DNA from: an uncultured Lachnospiraceae bacterium
GTDB taxonomy: Bacteria; Bacillota; Clostridia; Lachnospirales; Lachnospiraceae
Direction: 5' to 3'
DNA length: 40,995 nucleotides
Assembly (NCBI GenBank): GCA_910578115.1
Contig: CAJTPO010000042.1
Location: 1 to 40,995 of the forward strand
The notes beneath the pieces were generated by a model. It saw only the letters and a list, made by a program, of their open reading frames with translations, had not been told where the DNA came from and ran no database searches. Position 1 is the stretch's first letter; each line of letters starts with the position of its first letter. Shown in pieces: positions 1-7,027 of the stretch. Both the position numbers and the translations under genes were made by a program.

Positions 1-184
1 CGCAAGATTCTGTTTCATAGTAAGAGAGCAAAGGATACCGTTTAATATTTCTATGAATATACCGAAAGAAGAACCAGGAGCAGCGATTGGGGAAGTGTGG
101 TAGATGAAGGAGAAACCTTCTGTTGGAAAGACCCGCGCTGATGGCGATGAGATGACGAAGGAGTTACAGAGAAGGGAATTGTAA
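1..184. other. Left-edge stretch, unassigned; possible gene tail
   Basis: No recognisable gene. Reading from base 2, a frame is open to a TAG at 101-103. The same frame holds a 26-codon ORF (104-184) whose TAA directly precedes the ATG of the rfbF-like pseudogene at 185. The first part could be the 3' end of a gene truncated by the window edge, but its short peptide matches no family I know. No promoter or terminator is visible, so the rfb operon promoter probably lies upstream of the window. Confidence 0.3.
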
Positions 185-974
185 ATGAAAGCAATTATCT
201 TAGCCGGCGGCACAAGAAGTACGATCAGCAATGAGCAACAGGGCATTCCCAAACCGATGGTAGAGATCGGCGGGAAAGCCATTACTGTGGCATATCATGA
301 AAAGCTTTTCGGCATATGGGATCAGTGAATTTATTATATGCGGAGGCTACAAGGTCAATCTGATCAAAGAATACTTCATGGATTTCTATATCTATCAGTC
401 CGATATTACTGTGGATCTGCAAAACAATACGGTGCAGATCCATAAGAATCGCACGGAAGACTGGAAGGTAACGGTGGTCGATACGGGTCTGTACAGCGCT
501 ACCGGTCTGCGTGTAGCACAGGTAGAGAATTATATAGAAGAAGATACTTTTATCGTAACCAATGGGGACTGCCTTTCCGATATCGATCTCAAAGCTATGT
601 TTGCCTATCATGAAAGACAGGGGAAGAAGGCGACCATGGCCGTGGCAAAGCCCACAGGGCGTAATGAGGCGCTGCAGATAGCGGAGGATGGTCTGGTCAT
701 AAGAAAGGAAAATAAGATTCAGGAGAGTCGGGCATGGACGAATGCCGGTCTGTATTTCCTGAACAGGAAAGTTTTCAATGTTCTGCATGGTAATTACAGT
801 CTGGAAGATATACTGACAGATAATCTGACGGATGACGGGCAGCTTATTACTTACAGGCATAATGGCTTCTGGACGCCGGTAGAGACCTACCGGGACAGGG
901 TTAATATGGAGAATCTATGGAATGCAGGAGTGGCTCCGTGGGTTTCTTCACTGTCAGGGATTGTAAATGCGTGA
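185..974 (+). pseudogene. Glucose-1-phosphate cytidylyltransferase-like pseudogene, frameshifted and active-site degenerate
   Basis: From the ATG at 185 the product begins MKAIILAGG and keeps the IPKPMVEIGG segment, then stops after 47 codons. The rest of the protein continues in another frame to 974. Removing one base near 281-284 restores AILWHIM, matching PILWHIM of the intact paralogue at 4222, so this is a single-base insertion. The damage goes further. The nucleotide-binding signature GG-x-G-x-R of the family reads GGTRST here, lacking the second glycine and the arginine. YGDG of the intact copy is NGDC, and PEGRFG is PTGRNE. The downstream part still aligns along its whole length, including the final GFW...W region. 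It may be a decaying duplicate, or a diverged nucleotidyltransferase with a recent frameshift or sequencing error. It abuts the DUF262 cassette. Confidence 0.75.
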
Positions 975-992
975 CAGGTGTGGGAGAGCATA

Positions 993-2273
993 ATGGAATT
1001 TAAAGCAGGAATCAAAGAAAAGATCCAACAGTTGGAGGCTTATGCAGACAAAAACGATAATATCATATGGTATGATCGGGTTGTGGATATTCTTTCTGAT
1101 AAAGACGATTCCGTGACAGATGAGATCATAGAGGCTGTCATTCGGAAATTAGAGAAAGTGGGAATCAGTGTCGAGAGAAAACGGGATGAGGATTATCCCA
1201 ACGATGATGCGGCTGTAAATAATTTTATTCCGGCAGATGTGAATATCTCACAGCGCCCCATGAATGTGTATAATCTTATGGAACGCCTGGAAAATCACGA
1301 GATCAATATGACACCAGGATTTCAGAGGCATAGGGTGTGGACGAAGGAGCAACAGAGCAGGTTGATAGAATCACTGATGTTAAAAATTCCGATTCCTACC
1401 TTCTATTTTAATGCTGTTGATGAGGGAGAGTGGATCGTTATAGATGGTTTGCAGAGAATGACAGCATTTCATGATTTTCTGGTTGGAAAAGAGAATGAGG
1501 AGGGTATCAGGGTCAAGGAAGATTTTTGTGGATTGGAGTATATGGCGGATTTTAATGGTAAAACGTTTGATGACCTGCCAAGACAGTATATCCGAAGAAT
1601 TAAGGAGACGCCGATAGTGGCTTATTTTGTAGAGAAAGGCACTCCAGATGGTATTGTATATAATATTTTTGAAAGAATAAATACAGGCGGAGTCAAACTG
1701 GAAAAACAGGAGATCCGCCATGCAATGTATGGAGGCAGCGCTACGGATCTGCTTCAGAGGCTTGCAGAGAGTGAGACGTTTATACAGGCAACGCAGCATG
1801 CGGTTTCTTCGGAGCGGATGGAGGACAGGGAATATATCAATCGTTTTATTGCTTTTACTGAATTAGACTATATGAATGAATATGAAGGCAATGTTGATGA
1901 CTTTCTGCGTAAAGCTTTGAAAACAGTGAACCAATACAGCGATAAGGACATTGCACGGATTGAGCAGACTTTTTACCGTGTGATGCAGGGATGCATAGAT
2001 ATATTTGGCAAGTATGCTTTTCGGAAATATAATAATGATACGATGCGACGCGGTCCTGTGAATAAAGCGCTGTTTGAGGCATGGGGAGTAGTGCTTGCGC
2101 AATTGACGCAGGACAAAATTGATGTATTGGTGAAAAACAGGGAAGAACTTCTGATAAAACTTGGAGACAGGATGTGTGATAATGAATTTAACCTGGCTTT
2201 AAAAGGAGGAAAGTTGTCTGCATTGAAAAGACGCATTGAGATTGTTGGAGAGATTGTTGAGGAGGTTCTATGA
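993..2273 (+). CDS. DUF262 (ParB/sulfiredoxin-fold) protein with sigma-1.1-like N-terminus
   Basis: About 426 residues. The ATG at 993 is preferred over GTG 978 because GGGAG sits six bases upstream. The DUF262 core is recognisable from PGFQRHRVWT, the nucleotide-binding VIDGLQRMTAF (near residues 149-159) and FERINTGG (near 226-233). This is the ParB-like NTPase fold found in GmrS of the type IV enzyme GmrSD and in many phage-defence loci. No HNH/DUF1524 nuclease domain follows. The C-terminal half is helical and of unknown function. The first 70 residues, an acidic helical segment ending in an EAVIRKLEKVGISV-like stretch, resemble sigma-70 region 1.1 or HARE-HTH modules; this is a pattern match only. 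The stop overlaps the start of the ATPase gene by four bases (ATGA), so the two are probably co-translated. I infer a sensor or regulator role in a defence-type complex. Confidence 0.85.
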   Translation: MEFKAGIKEKIQQLEAYADKNDNIIWYDRVVDILSDKDDSVTDEIIEAVIRKLEKVGISVERKRDEDYPNDDAAVNNFIPADVNISQRPMNVYNLMERLENHEINMTPGFQRHRVWTKEQQSRLIESLMLKIPIPTFYFNAVDEGEWIVIDGLQRMTAFHDFLVGKENEEGIRVKEDFCGLEYMADFNGKTFDDLPRQYIRRIKETPIVAYFVEKGTPDGIVYNIFERINTGGVKLEKQEIRHAMYGGSATDLLQRLAESETFIQATQHAVSSERMEDREYINRFIAFTELDYMNEYEGNVDDFLRKALKTVNQYSDKDIARIEQTFYRVMQGCIDIFGKYAFRKYNNDTMRRGPVNKALFEAWGVVLAQLTQDKIDVLVKNREELLIKLGDRMCDNEFNLALKGGKLSALKRRIEIVGEIVEEVL

Positions 2274-3382
2274 TTTCGGATCTGGAGTTGAAAAATTTCA
2301 AGTGTTTTGAGAAGATACGGATAGATTTAAAGAGTGTGAATCTTTTTACCGGGGTTAACGGAGTCGGGAAATCAACGGTCATCCAGGCGTTGCTGTTGCT
2401 GCGACAGTCTTTTTTTACGGACAGCGAGAGCCGCAGGCTGTATTTAAACGGCAAATATGCGGAGATGGGTAATTCTCAGGACGCTGTTTATGATAAAGCA
2501 CAGGAGGATTTTGTGGAGATCAATCTGACAACGTCAGACGGAAAAAAATGTATGCATGTTTTTTCCTATGAACAGGACACTGATTATCTTACAGCGGTGA
2601 AGAACACATTAGACAGCATGAAGGACTTGCAGACAGGCGGCGAGGCTCTATATGGAGAGAATTTTGTCTATTTGTCGGCATATCGAATCAAACCGCAGGA
2701 ACGTTACGGGGTAATCAGTGAAAAAGATCTGCGAACAAGAAATTTCGGGAATAATGGTGAATTTGCATTGCAGTATCTGGGTGTATACGGCGATGAAGAT
2801 GTCAAAAATCCCTGTGTTGTTGTGGAGGATGCGAAGGGGAAATCACTGATTAATCAGGTGAGGATATGGTTGGATAAAGTGTCTCCCGGGGTGTCGCCGC
2901 AGATTAAAGTAATGATGGACAGCAGGTTTTCCGAATTATCATTTGATTTCATAGAAGGAAAAGAGAAGACCAACTCCTATAAGAGCCTTAATGTGGGTTT
3001 TGGGATTACTTATATTCTGCCGGTAGTCGTGGCGCTTTTGTCTTCACGACCGGGAGATCTGATCATAATAGAAAATCCGGAAGCACATATCCATCCGGCA
3101 GGACAGAGAATGCTGGGAGAACTCATTGCAAGAGCGGGCGCAGGTGGAGCACAGGTTATAGTTGAGACACACAGTGACCATATCATCAATGGAGTACGCA
3201 TTTCGGTGAAGGAAAAATATATTTCTGAAGATAATGTGCAGGTAGCTTTTTTCTTTAAGGATGAGCTGCAGGGGTATCGACATACGTATCAGACGCTGCA
3301 GATTTTTGAGGACGGCAGATTGAGCACATGGCCGAAAGGTTTTCTGGATGAGTGGGAAAAGGCGCTGATCGATCTGTTGTGA
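2270..3382 (+). CDS. AAA/ABC-type ATPase with DUF3696-like C-terminus
   Basis: 370 residues. The Walker A motif is GVNGVGKST at residues 28-36, directly after an N-terminal LELKNFKCFEKI strand-loop typical of SMC/RecF/OLD-like ATPases. Walker B with its catalytic acidic residue is LIIIENPEAHIHP, near residue 265, followed by the ETHSDH switch histidine motif. The C-terminus ends in DGRLSTWPKGFLDEW, the characteristic DUF3696 tail. There is no TOPRIM nuclease domain, so it is not a complete OLD nuclease and would need a partner for any DNA cleavage. The four-base overlap with the DUF262 gene and the following small gene give a three-gene unit. Related ATPases act as sensors in anti-phage systems such as PARIS. 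Membership of such a system is inferred here from architecture. Confidence 0.88.
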   Translation: MISDLELKNFKCFEKIRIDLKSVNLFTGVNGVGKSTVIQALLLLRQSFFTDSESRRLYLNGKYAEMGNSQDAVYDKAQEDFVEINLTTSDGKKCMHVFSYEQDTDYLTAVKNTLDSMKDLQTGGEALYGENFVYLSAYRIKPQERYGVISEKDLRTRNFGNNGEFALQYLGVYGDEDVKNPCVVVEDAKGKSLINQVRIWLDKVSPGVSPQIKVMMDSRFSELSFDFIEGKEKTNSYKSLNVGFGITYILPVVVALLSSRPGDLIIIENPEAHIHPAGQRMLGELIARAGAGGAQVIVETHSDHIINGVRISVKEKYISEDNVQVAFFFKDELQGYRHTYQTLQIFEDGRLSTWPKGFLDEWEKALIDLL

Positions 3383-3411
3383 TATCGAAAAATACGAAAG
3401 AAGAAAAGAAG

Positions 3412-4173
3412 ATGAAGGTTGCGATCAATGATATTTCTTTTTTAAATGGGTTTGCAGAGATTGCCGTGGCCAGAAGAGCGCTTATACAGTTTGGAGAGGC
3501 TGCATTACGGTTGAGGGATGATCGGGTAAGCAAGGTAGATACAAACGTTGATATTGTTAATAACTATAAGGTTAATAAAAGTCTGAAGCTGGCGCCGCAG
3601 TACACATTGATTAAAGCACTGAATGATATCAGGTCCGTCAATATGGAACGATATTTGTGTATATTACAGATTCTGACAATGGTGGGAGAGGAAGCAGAGA
3701 ATGATCCGGATGAATTTTGCTTTTCAGGATATAGATCTAAACATTGTGCCAGATATAAAAAGGGTTTTCTTTTGAGCATTGTGTCGGATAGTGCTTTCGC
3801 TCAAAAAACAATAAGGGGTGCTTTACGCGATGGGACAGAATGTGTGATCAGAAATATAGCGTTGGAGGAGCACATAGATTTTTATTGGGAGGAGCTTGGA
3901 TTTCGTTTATATGAGCTGAATCCAAAGCATGGTATGCGTGAGTATATTCGGGCAGGGGGAGAAAAGGTTGGCATTGCGCCGGAAAGTGATGAAAAAGGGC
4001 AGTTTCTCCTGAATCAGGCTATTGAATATAAAGGAAAACTGTTTGCGGTTGATCGAGATAAGAATAACCGAATATTTGAATTTCGCTACTCCTACGCGAA
4101 TAAGTATCATGGTTTTTTACAGGAAGATTTGGTGGAAAATGACAGGAAACGGATCGTGGAGCTGGCGAGATAA
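3412..4173 (+). CDS. Unknown protein, third member of the DUF262/ATPase cassette
   Basis: About 253 residues from the ATG at 3412, which has a weak GAAAAGAAG-type ribosome site; the same frame is open back to 3352 inside the ATPase gene. I do not recognise the family with confidence. It is soluble, with no signal peptide or membrane segment. The N-terminal half is helical and starts with VAINDISFLNGFAEIA. The C-terminal half has a conserved-looking block: NPKHGMREY, then a KGQFLLNQAI helix, then KGKLFAV, IFEFRY and KYHGF. It starts 29 bases after the ATPase gene, in the same direction and with similar AT-rich composition. As the only member without an obvious NTPase it is the natural candidate for the effector or specificity subunit. 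That is an inference with no catalytic motif behind it. Confidence 0.7.
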   Translation: MKVAINDISFLNGFAEIAVARRALIQFGEAALRLRDDRVSKVDTNVDIVNNYKVNKSLKLAPQYTLIKALNDIRSVNMERYLCILQILTMVGEEAENDPDEFCFSGYRSKHCARYKKGFLLSIVSDSAFAQKTIRGALRDGTECVIRNIALEEHIDFYWEELGFRLYELNPKHGMREYIRAGGEKVGIAPESDEKGQFLLNQAIEYKGKLFAVDRDKNNRIFEFRYSYANKYHGFLQEDLVENDRKRIVELAR

Positions 4174-4221
4174 GGCTGACAGCCGAATGAAGGGGAAAAA
4201 GAAAAGGAAGCGAAAGATTCT

Positions 4222-4995
4222 ATGAAAGTAGTCATTTTAGCCGGCGGTAAGGGCAGCCGCATCAGTGAAGAATCGGTTTTAAAGCCCAAACCGATGGTAG
4301 AGATCGGCGATAAGCCGATCCTTTGGCATATTATGAAGATATATTCCACATACGGATTCCATGATTTTATTATTTGCTGTGGCTATAAGGGGCATATGAT
4401 CAAGGATTATTTTATTCATTATTATATGTATCAGGCAGATGCCACATTCAGCCTGCAGGATAAAACGAGGGAATATCATAATTCCACAGCTGAACCATGG
4501 CGGGTGACGCTGGCGAATACCGGACTTGAGACGCTGACTGCCGGCAGGATCCTGCAGATCCGGGATTATATCGGAGAAGATGAGAGTTTTATGCTGACAT
4601 ACGGGGACGGTGTGGCGGATGTGGATATCCCGGAGCTGCTTGCTTTTCACAGGTCACATGGCAGGATTGCGACAATTACCACAACACAGCCGGAAGGGCG
4701 GTTTGGCGCGATTAAGATAGATGAACATGATATGATCGAGAGCTTTAAAGAGAAGGCGAGAAGAGACCAGTCCTGGGTAAATACAGGATTTATGGTGCTT
4801 AACAGGGAAGTGTTTGACTATTTGGGGGATGGCTCACAGATGCTGGAGGCTTTGCCGTTTGAGTGGCTGGCAAGGGAACGGCAGATGGCGGCATACAGAC
4901 ATCCGGGTTTCTGGTCACCGATGGATACGGTGCATGACCGGGCATATCTGGAAGGGCTGTGGAGAGACGGAAGAGCACCATGGAAGGTGTGGTAA
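4222..4995 (+). CDS. rfbF: Glucose-1-phosphate cytidylyltransferase
   Basis: 257 residues, the usual length. It makes CDP-D-glucose from CTP and glucose 1-phosphate, the first step to CDP-3,6-dideoxyhexoses. The nucleotide-binding signature LAGGKGSRISEE (residues 6-17) with the conserved KPKPM (21-25) is intact. So are YGDG (127-130), which carries the metal- or sugar-binding aspartate, PEGRFG (157-162) and WVNTGF (185-190). The start is the only reasonable ATG, preceded by an AAGGAAG site. It lies between the DUF262 cassette and the XRE/protease/PIN module. Its pathway partners rfbH and rfbG follow only after that second module. A degenerate paralogue sits 4 kb upstream, with a 25-base identical stretch over the KPMVEIG codons. 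Confidence 0.93.
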   Translation: MKVVILAGGKGSRISEESVLKPKPMVEIGDKPILWHIMKIYSTYGFHDFIICCGYKGHMIKDYFIHYYMYQADATFSLQDKTREYHNSTAEPWRVTLANTGLETLTAGRILQIRDYIGEDESFMLTYGDGVADVDIPELLAFHRSHGRIATITTTQPEGRFGAIKIDEHDMIESFKEKARRDQSWVNTGFMVLNREVFDYLGDGSQMLEALPFEWLARERQMAAYRHPGFWSPMDTVHDRAYLEGLWRDGRAPWKVW

Positions 4996-5053
4996 AGAGA
5001 ATCGTGATGAGACAGACTTTAACAGGGTTTTTCTTTGAGTGATGCGAAAGGAA

Positions 5054-5082
5054 TGGAGACTTTACATAATTTATGGTATACT
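5054..5082 (+). promoter_or_regulatory. Extended -10 promoter for the XRE/ImmA/PIN module
   Basis: TATACT at 5077-5082 is preceded by TGG, giving an extended -10 (TGnTATACT). A four-of-six -35 match, TGGAGA (5054-5059), lies 17 bases upstream. It falls in the gap between rfbF and the XRE gene, so the module can be transcribed independently of the rfb operon. Confidence 0.55.
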
Positions 5083-5107
5083 GATAATGAAATTTCACCA
5101 TATTATG
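5065..5107. promoter_or_regulatory. Paired palindromes, candidate operators for the XRE regulator
   Basis: CATAATTTATG at 5065-5075 and CATATTATG at 5099-5107 are both perfect palindromes built on a CATA half-site. Their centres are 33 bases apart, about three helical turns. The first overlaps the extended -10 element and the second falls in the early transcribed leader. This is the arrangement expected for negative autoregulation by the HTH protein encoded just downstream, but binding is inferred. Confidence 0.4.
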
Positions 5108-5156
5108 AAGTATATATTTAATGATATTAGGTCACGAAAGCAACAGGAGGATTGTG

Positions 5157-5516
5157 ATGAGAGAGCAAAGCAGAGTGTTTGGCAACAACCTGCAATTGTA
5201 TGTGAAGAGGGCTGGATTAGGAATAGAGGAGTTTGCCGAAAAGCTTGGCTATACCGAATATGAAGTACGAAAGATAATGGATGCAAGATTGATTCCTGAT
5301 TGCGGAGAGAAAGTGCAGATAGCAGAGGCGTTAGGAGTTTCACTGGAAACTTTATATGAGGTGTTGGATGATCAATATTATGAACAGGCGGGATGTCTGG
5401 AATGCAGAGGCAGATTTTCCACTATAGAGAGTAAGCAGGAAATTTTAGATCTTTTTGATGTGTATTGTGATGTACAGGAAACTTTATTGGAGGAAGGATT
5501 GAAGTCATCTGTTTAG
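5157..5516 (+). CDS. XRE-family helix-turn-helix regulator
   Basis: 119 residues. The start at ATG 5157 is set by a perfect AGGAGG at 5145-5150, six bases upstream; a longer in-frame ORF from 5121 lacks a site. Residues from about 8 to 65 form a lambda-repressor-like HTH (GIEEFAEKLGYTEYEVRKI followed by AEALGVSLETLYEVL). After it comes a CLEC motif and a helical tail, DLFDVYCDVQETLLEE, which could mediate dimerisation or contact with the protease. It is the first gene of a three-gene unit with an ImmA/IrrE metalloprotease and a PIN-like protein. The expected role is autorepressor and antitoxin-like control, with cleavage or clearance by the adjacent protease. Confidence 0.85.
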   Translation: MREQSRVFGNNLQLYVKRAGLGIEEFAEKLGYTEYEVRKIMDARLIPDCGEKVQIAEALGVSLETLYEVLDDQYYEQAGCLECRGRFSTIESKQEILDLFDVYCDVQETLLEEGLKSSV

Positions 5517-5542
5517 GCAGATGATTTCTTGCAGTGGAAAAT

Positions 5543-6346
5543 ATGGCAGTGAATTTGGATAGTGACAGATTGATTGTTCAAGCGGTTCAGGATTTTATAT
5601 TGAAAATACGGGATGAGAAACACATTGTAAATGAAGTGATTAGAGACGATGTGTTTGCAATCTTGAAATCAGAGTGTATTGTATTGTTTTATGCTTTGGA
5701 GGATAATGACGTTGAAGGATGCCATATAGTAAAACCGCTCAATGGGGAGATCAGGCAGTTTGTGTTTATAAATACTACAAAAGCAGTACAAGAACAAACG
5801 TGGACGGCAGCGCATGAATTGGGGCATATATGGCAGGTGGACATATATATCAAAGAAAAAACAGCACAGTATGAATTGGATTCAGAAAGTCTGGTTAATC
5901 GTTTTGCGGCAGAACTGTTGCTGCCGGAAAAGATATTTAGAACGATATTGGAGGATAAACTGGCTGAGTATGAGTATAAAGGGCCCGCAATGTCTAGGAG
6001 TATGATGGTTCGATTGGTGACATATCTTATGAATTATTTTTGTACGCCATATAAAGCGATCATACGAAGGTTTGGTGAACTGGGATATATTGAGAAGAGT
6101 GCGGAACAACAGTATCTGAATGGTTTTGAAGGTCAGCTGGAATTCTATAGGCGTTTGATCAAAGAAAATCAGTATACCAGATTGGAGACAATTAACAGGG
6201 CTTACTCCATAGGAAATATTGAGCAGGATATTAATTTGTTAGAAGAAAATGAGATATATTCGGAGAAAAAGGTGGCTCGCCTGCGGGAGATGTTTCATCT
6301 GAGGAGGTTGGATGTAGAGGAGGGAACCTATAACTTTGGAGAGTGA
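5543..6346 (+). CDS. ImmA/IrrE-family zinc metalloprotease (M78)
   Basis: About 267 residues from ATG 5543; GTG 5534 is an equally weak alternative, as neither has a good ribosome site, which suggests coupling to the XRE gene. The zinc site is HELGH at residues 91-95. The family's downstream helix follows as ESLVNRFAAELLLPE, with the glutamate expected to complete zinc binding. ImmA-type proteases cleave XRE-type repressors, as in ICEBs1 ImmA/ImmR and Deinococcus IrrE/DdrO, so the upstream XRE protein is the likely substrate. The C-terminal 120 residues are helical and charged, with no family I can assign. Only three bases separate it from the PIN-like gene, so the three are one transcriptional unit. 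Confidence 0.88.
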   Translation: MAVNLDSDRLIVQAVQDFILKIRDEKHIVNEVIRDDVFAILKSECIVLFYALEDNDVEGCHIVKPLNGEIRQFVFINTTKAVQEQTWTAAHELGHIWQVDIYIKEKTAQYELDSESLVNRFAAELLLPEKIFRTILEDKLAEYEYKGPAMSRSMMVRLVTYLMNYFCTPYKAIIRRFGELGYIEKSAEQQYLNGFEGQLEFYRRLIKENQYTRLETINRAYSIGNIEQDINLLEENEIYSEKKVARLREMFHLRRLDVEEGTYNFGE

Positions 6347-6349
6347 GAG

Positions 6350-6982
6350 ATGGACGAGCGGATAAGGGCCGTAATAGATGCAGATTTTTTCAGGAAGATA
6401 ACAGAGTATGAGCATGGGCCGAAGCTTTTTTTGCGGGTGATGAATGAATTGAATCTGCAGCCGGTTATGCACGAGTTTGTTGCGGAGACGGAACTGAATG
6501 GAAATCAGTATTTGCAGAAGTTGTTGGACACAGGGATGGTTGATGTAATCCGCTATAGCGATTATTTGAAAGAAGAAGACAAAAAGCCCTATGAAAATTA
6601 TTTTCGGGAAGCTTTCGAAAGGATTAATTATTATTCGTTTCCGAAAGGTGAAGATCCGTATATTTATGCGGATAGAGGGGAGAGTCTTGGAGAAATTCGT
6701 TCACTCTATATGGCGAGGAAAATGGGATGTCCATATTTTATGTCTGATGATGCAGATGCTGGAACACTGACCCGAAGCTTTTTTTCTCGAAAAAGCGGGA
6801 TAACAGTGCAAACATTGTATGAAGTGTTTGTGCTGTGCAGAGAGCGTGGAACGAGCCTGACATGGAAAGACATTAAGGTGACGGCAACCAATGCAATGCG
6901 CACCAGACAGAAAAAATTAAATATGCTGAAAGAAATATATGGAAATTCTAAGGAGCATGAGAAAACAGATCTGAAAAGATAG
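6350..6982 (+). CDS. PIN-like domain protein, probable toxin nuclease
   Basis: 210 residues. It has the acidic layout of a PIN nuclease: AVIDADFF at the N-terminus (D10, D12), glutamates in HEFVAETEL (42-49), GESLGEIRSLYMA with E111 and E115, and MSDDADAG (131-138) with the last aspartates. PIN proteins cleave RNA and are the toxins of many toxin-antitoxin pairs. COG2856 protease/XRE/PIN-like (for example DUF4411) triads are a known arrangement. The exact subfamily cannot be settled by eye. The basic C-terminal tail after residue 175 may bind nucleic acid. The gene follows the protease by three bases and ends 45 bases before rfbH. Confidence 0.72.
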   Translation: MDERIRAVIDADFFRKITEYEHGPKLFLRVMNELNLQPVMHEFVAETELNGNQYLQKLLDTGMVDVIRYSDYLKEEDKKPYENYFREAFERINYYSFPKGEDPYIYADRGESLGEIRSLYMARKMGCPYFMSDDADAGTLTRSFFSRKSGITVQTLYEVFVLCRERGTSLTWKDIKVTATNAMRTRQKKLNMLKEIYGNSKEHEKTDLKR

Positions 6983-7027
6983 AGTGTTGGCTTGGCCGAT
7001 AGAAATCAGGAAGGGATCGATAAAAAT

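Noticed and set aside
248..4309. 25-bp direct repeats as att sites of an integrative element
   Set aside because: They fall within coding sequence for a conserved motif, and no integrase, recombinase or tRNA target is present; recombination or conversion between paralogues explains them better.
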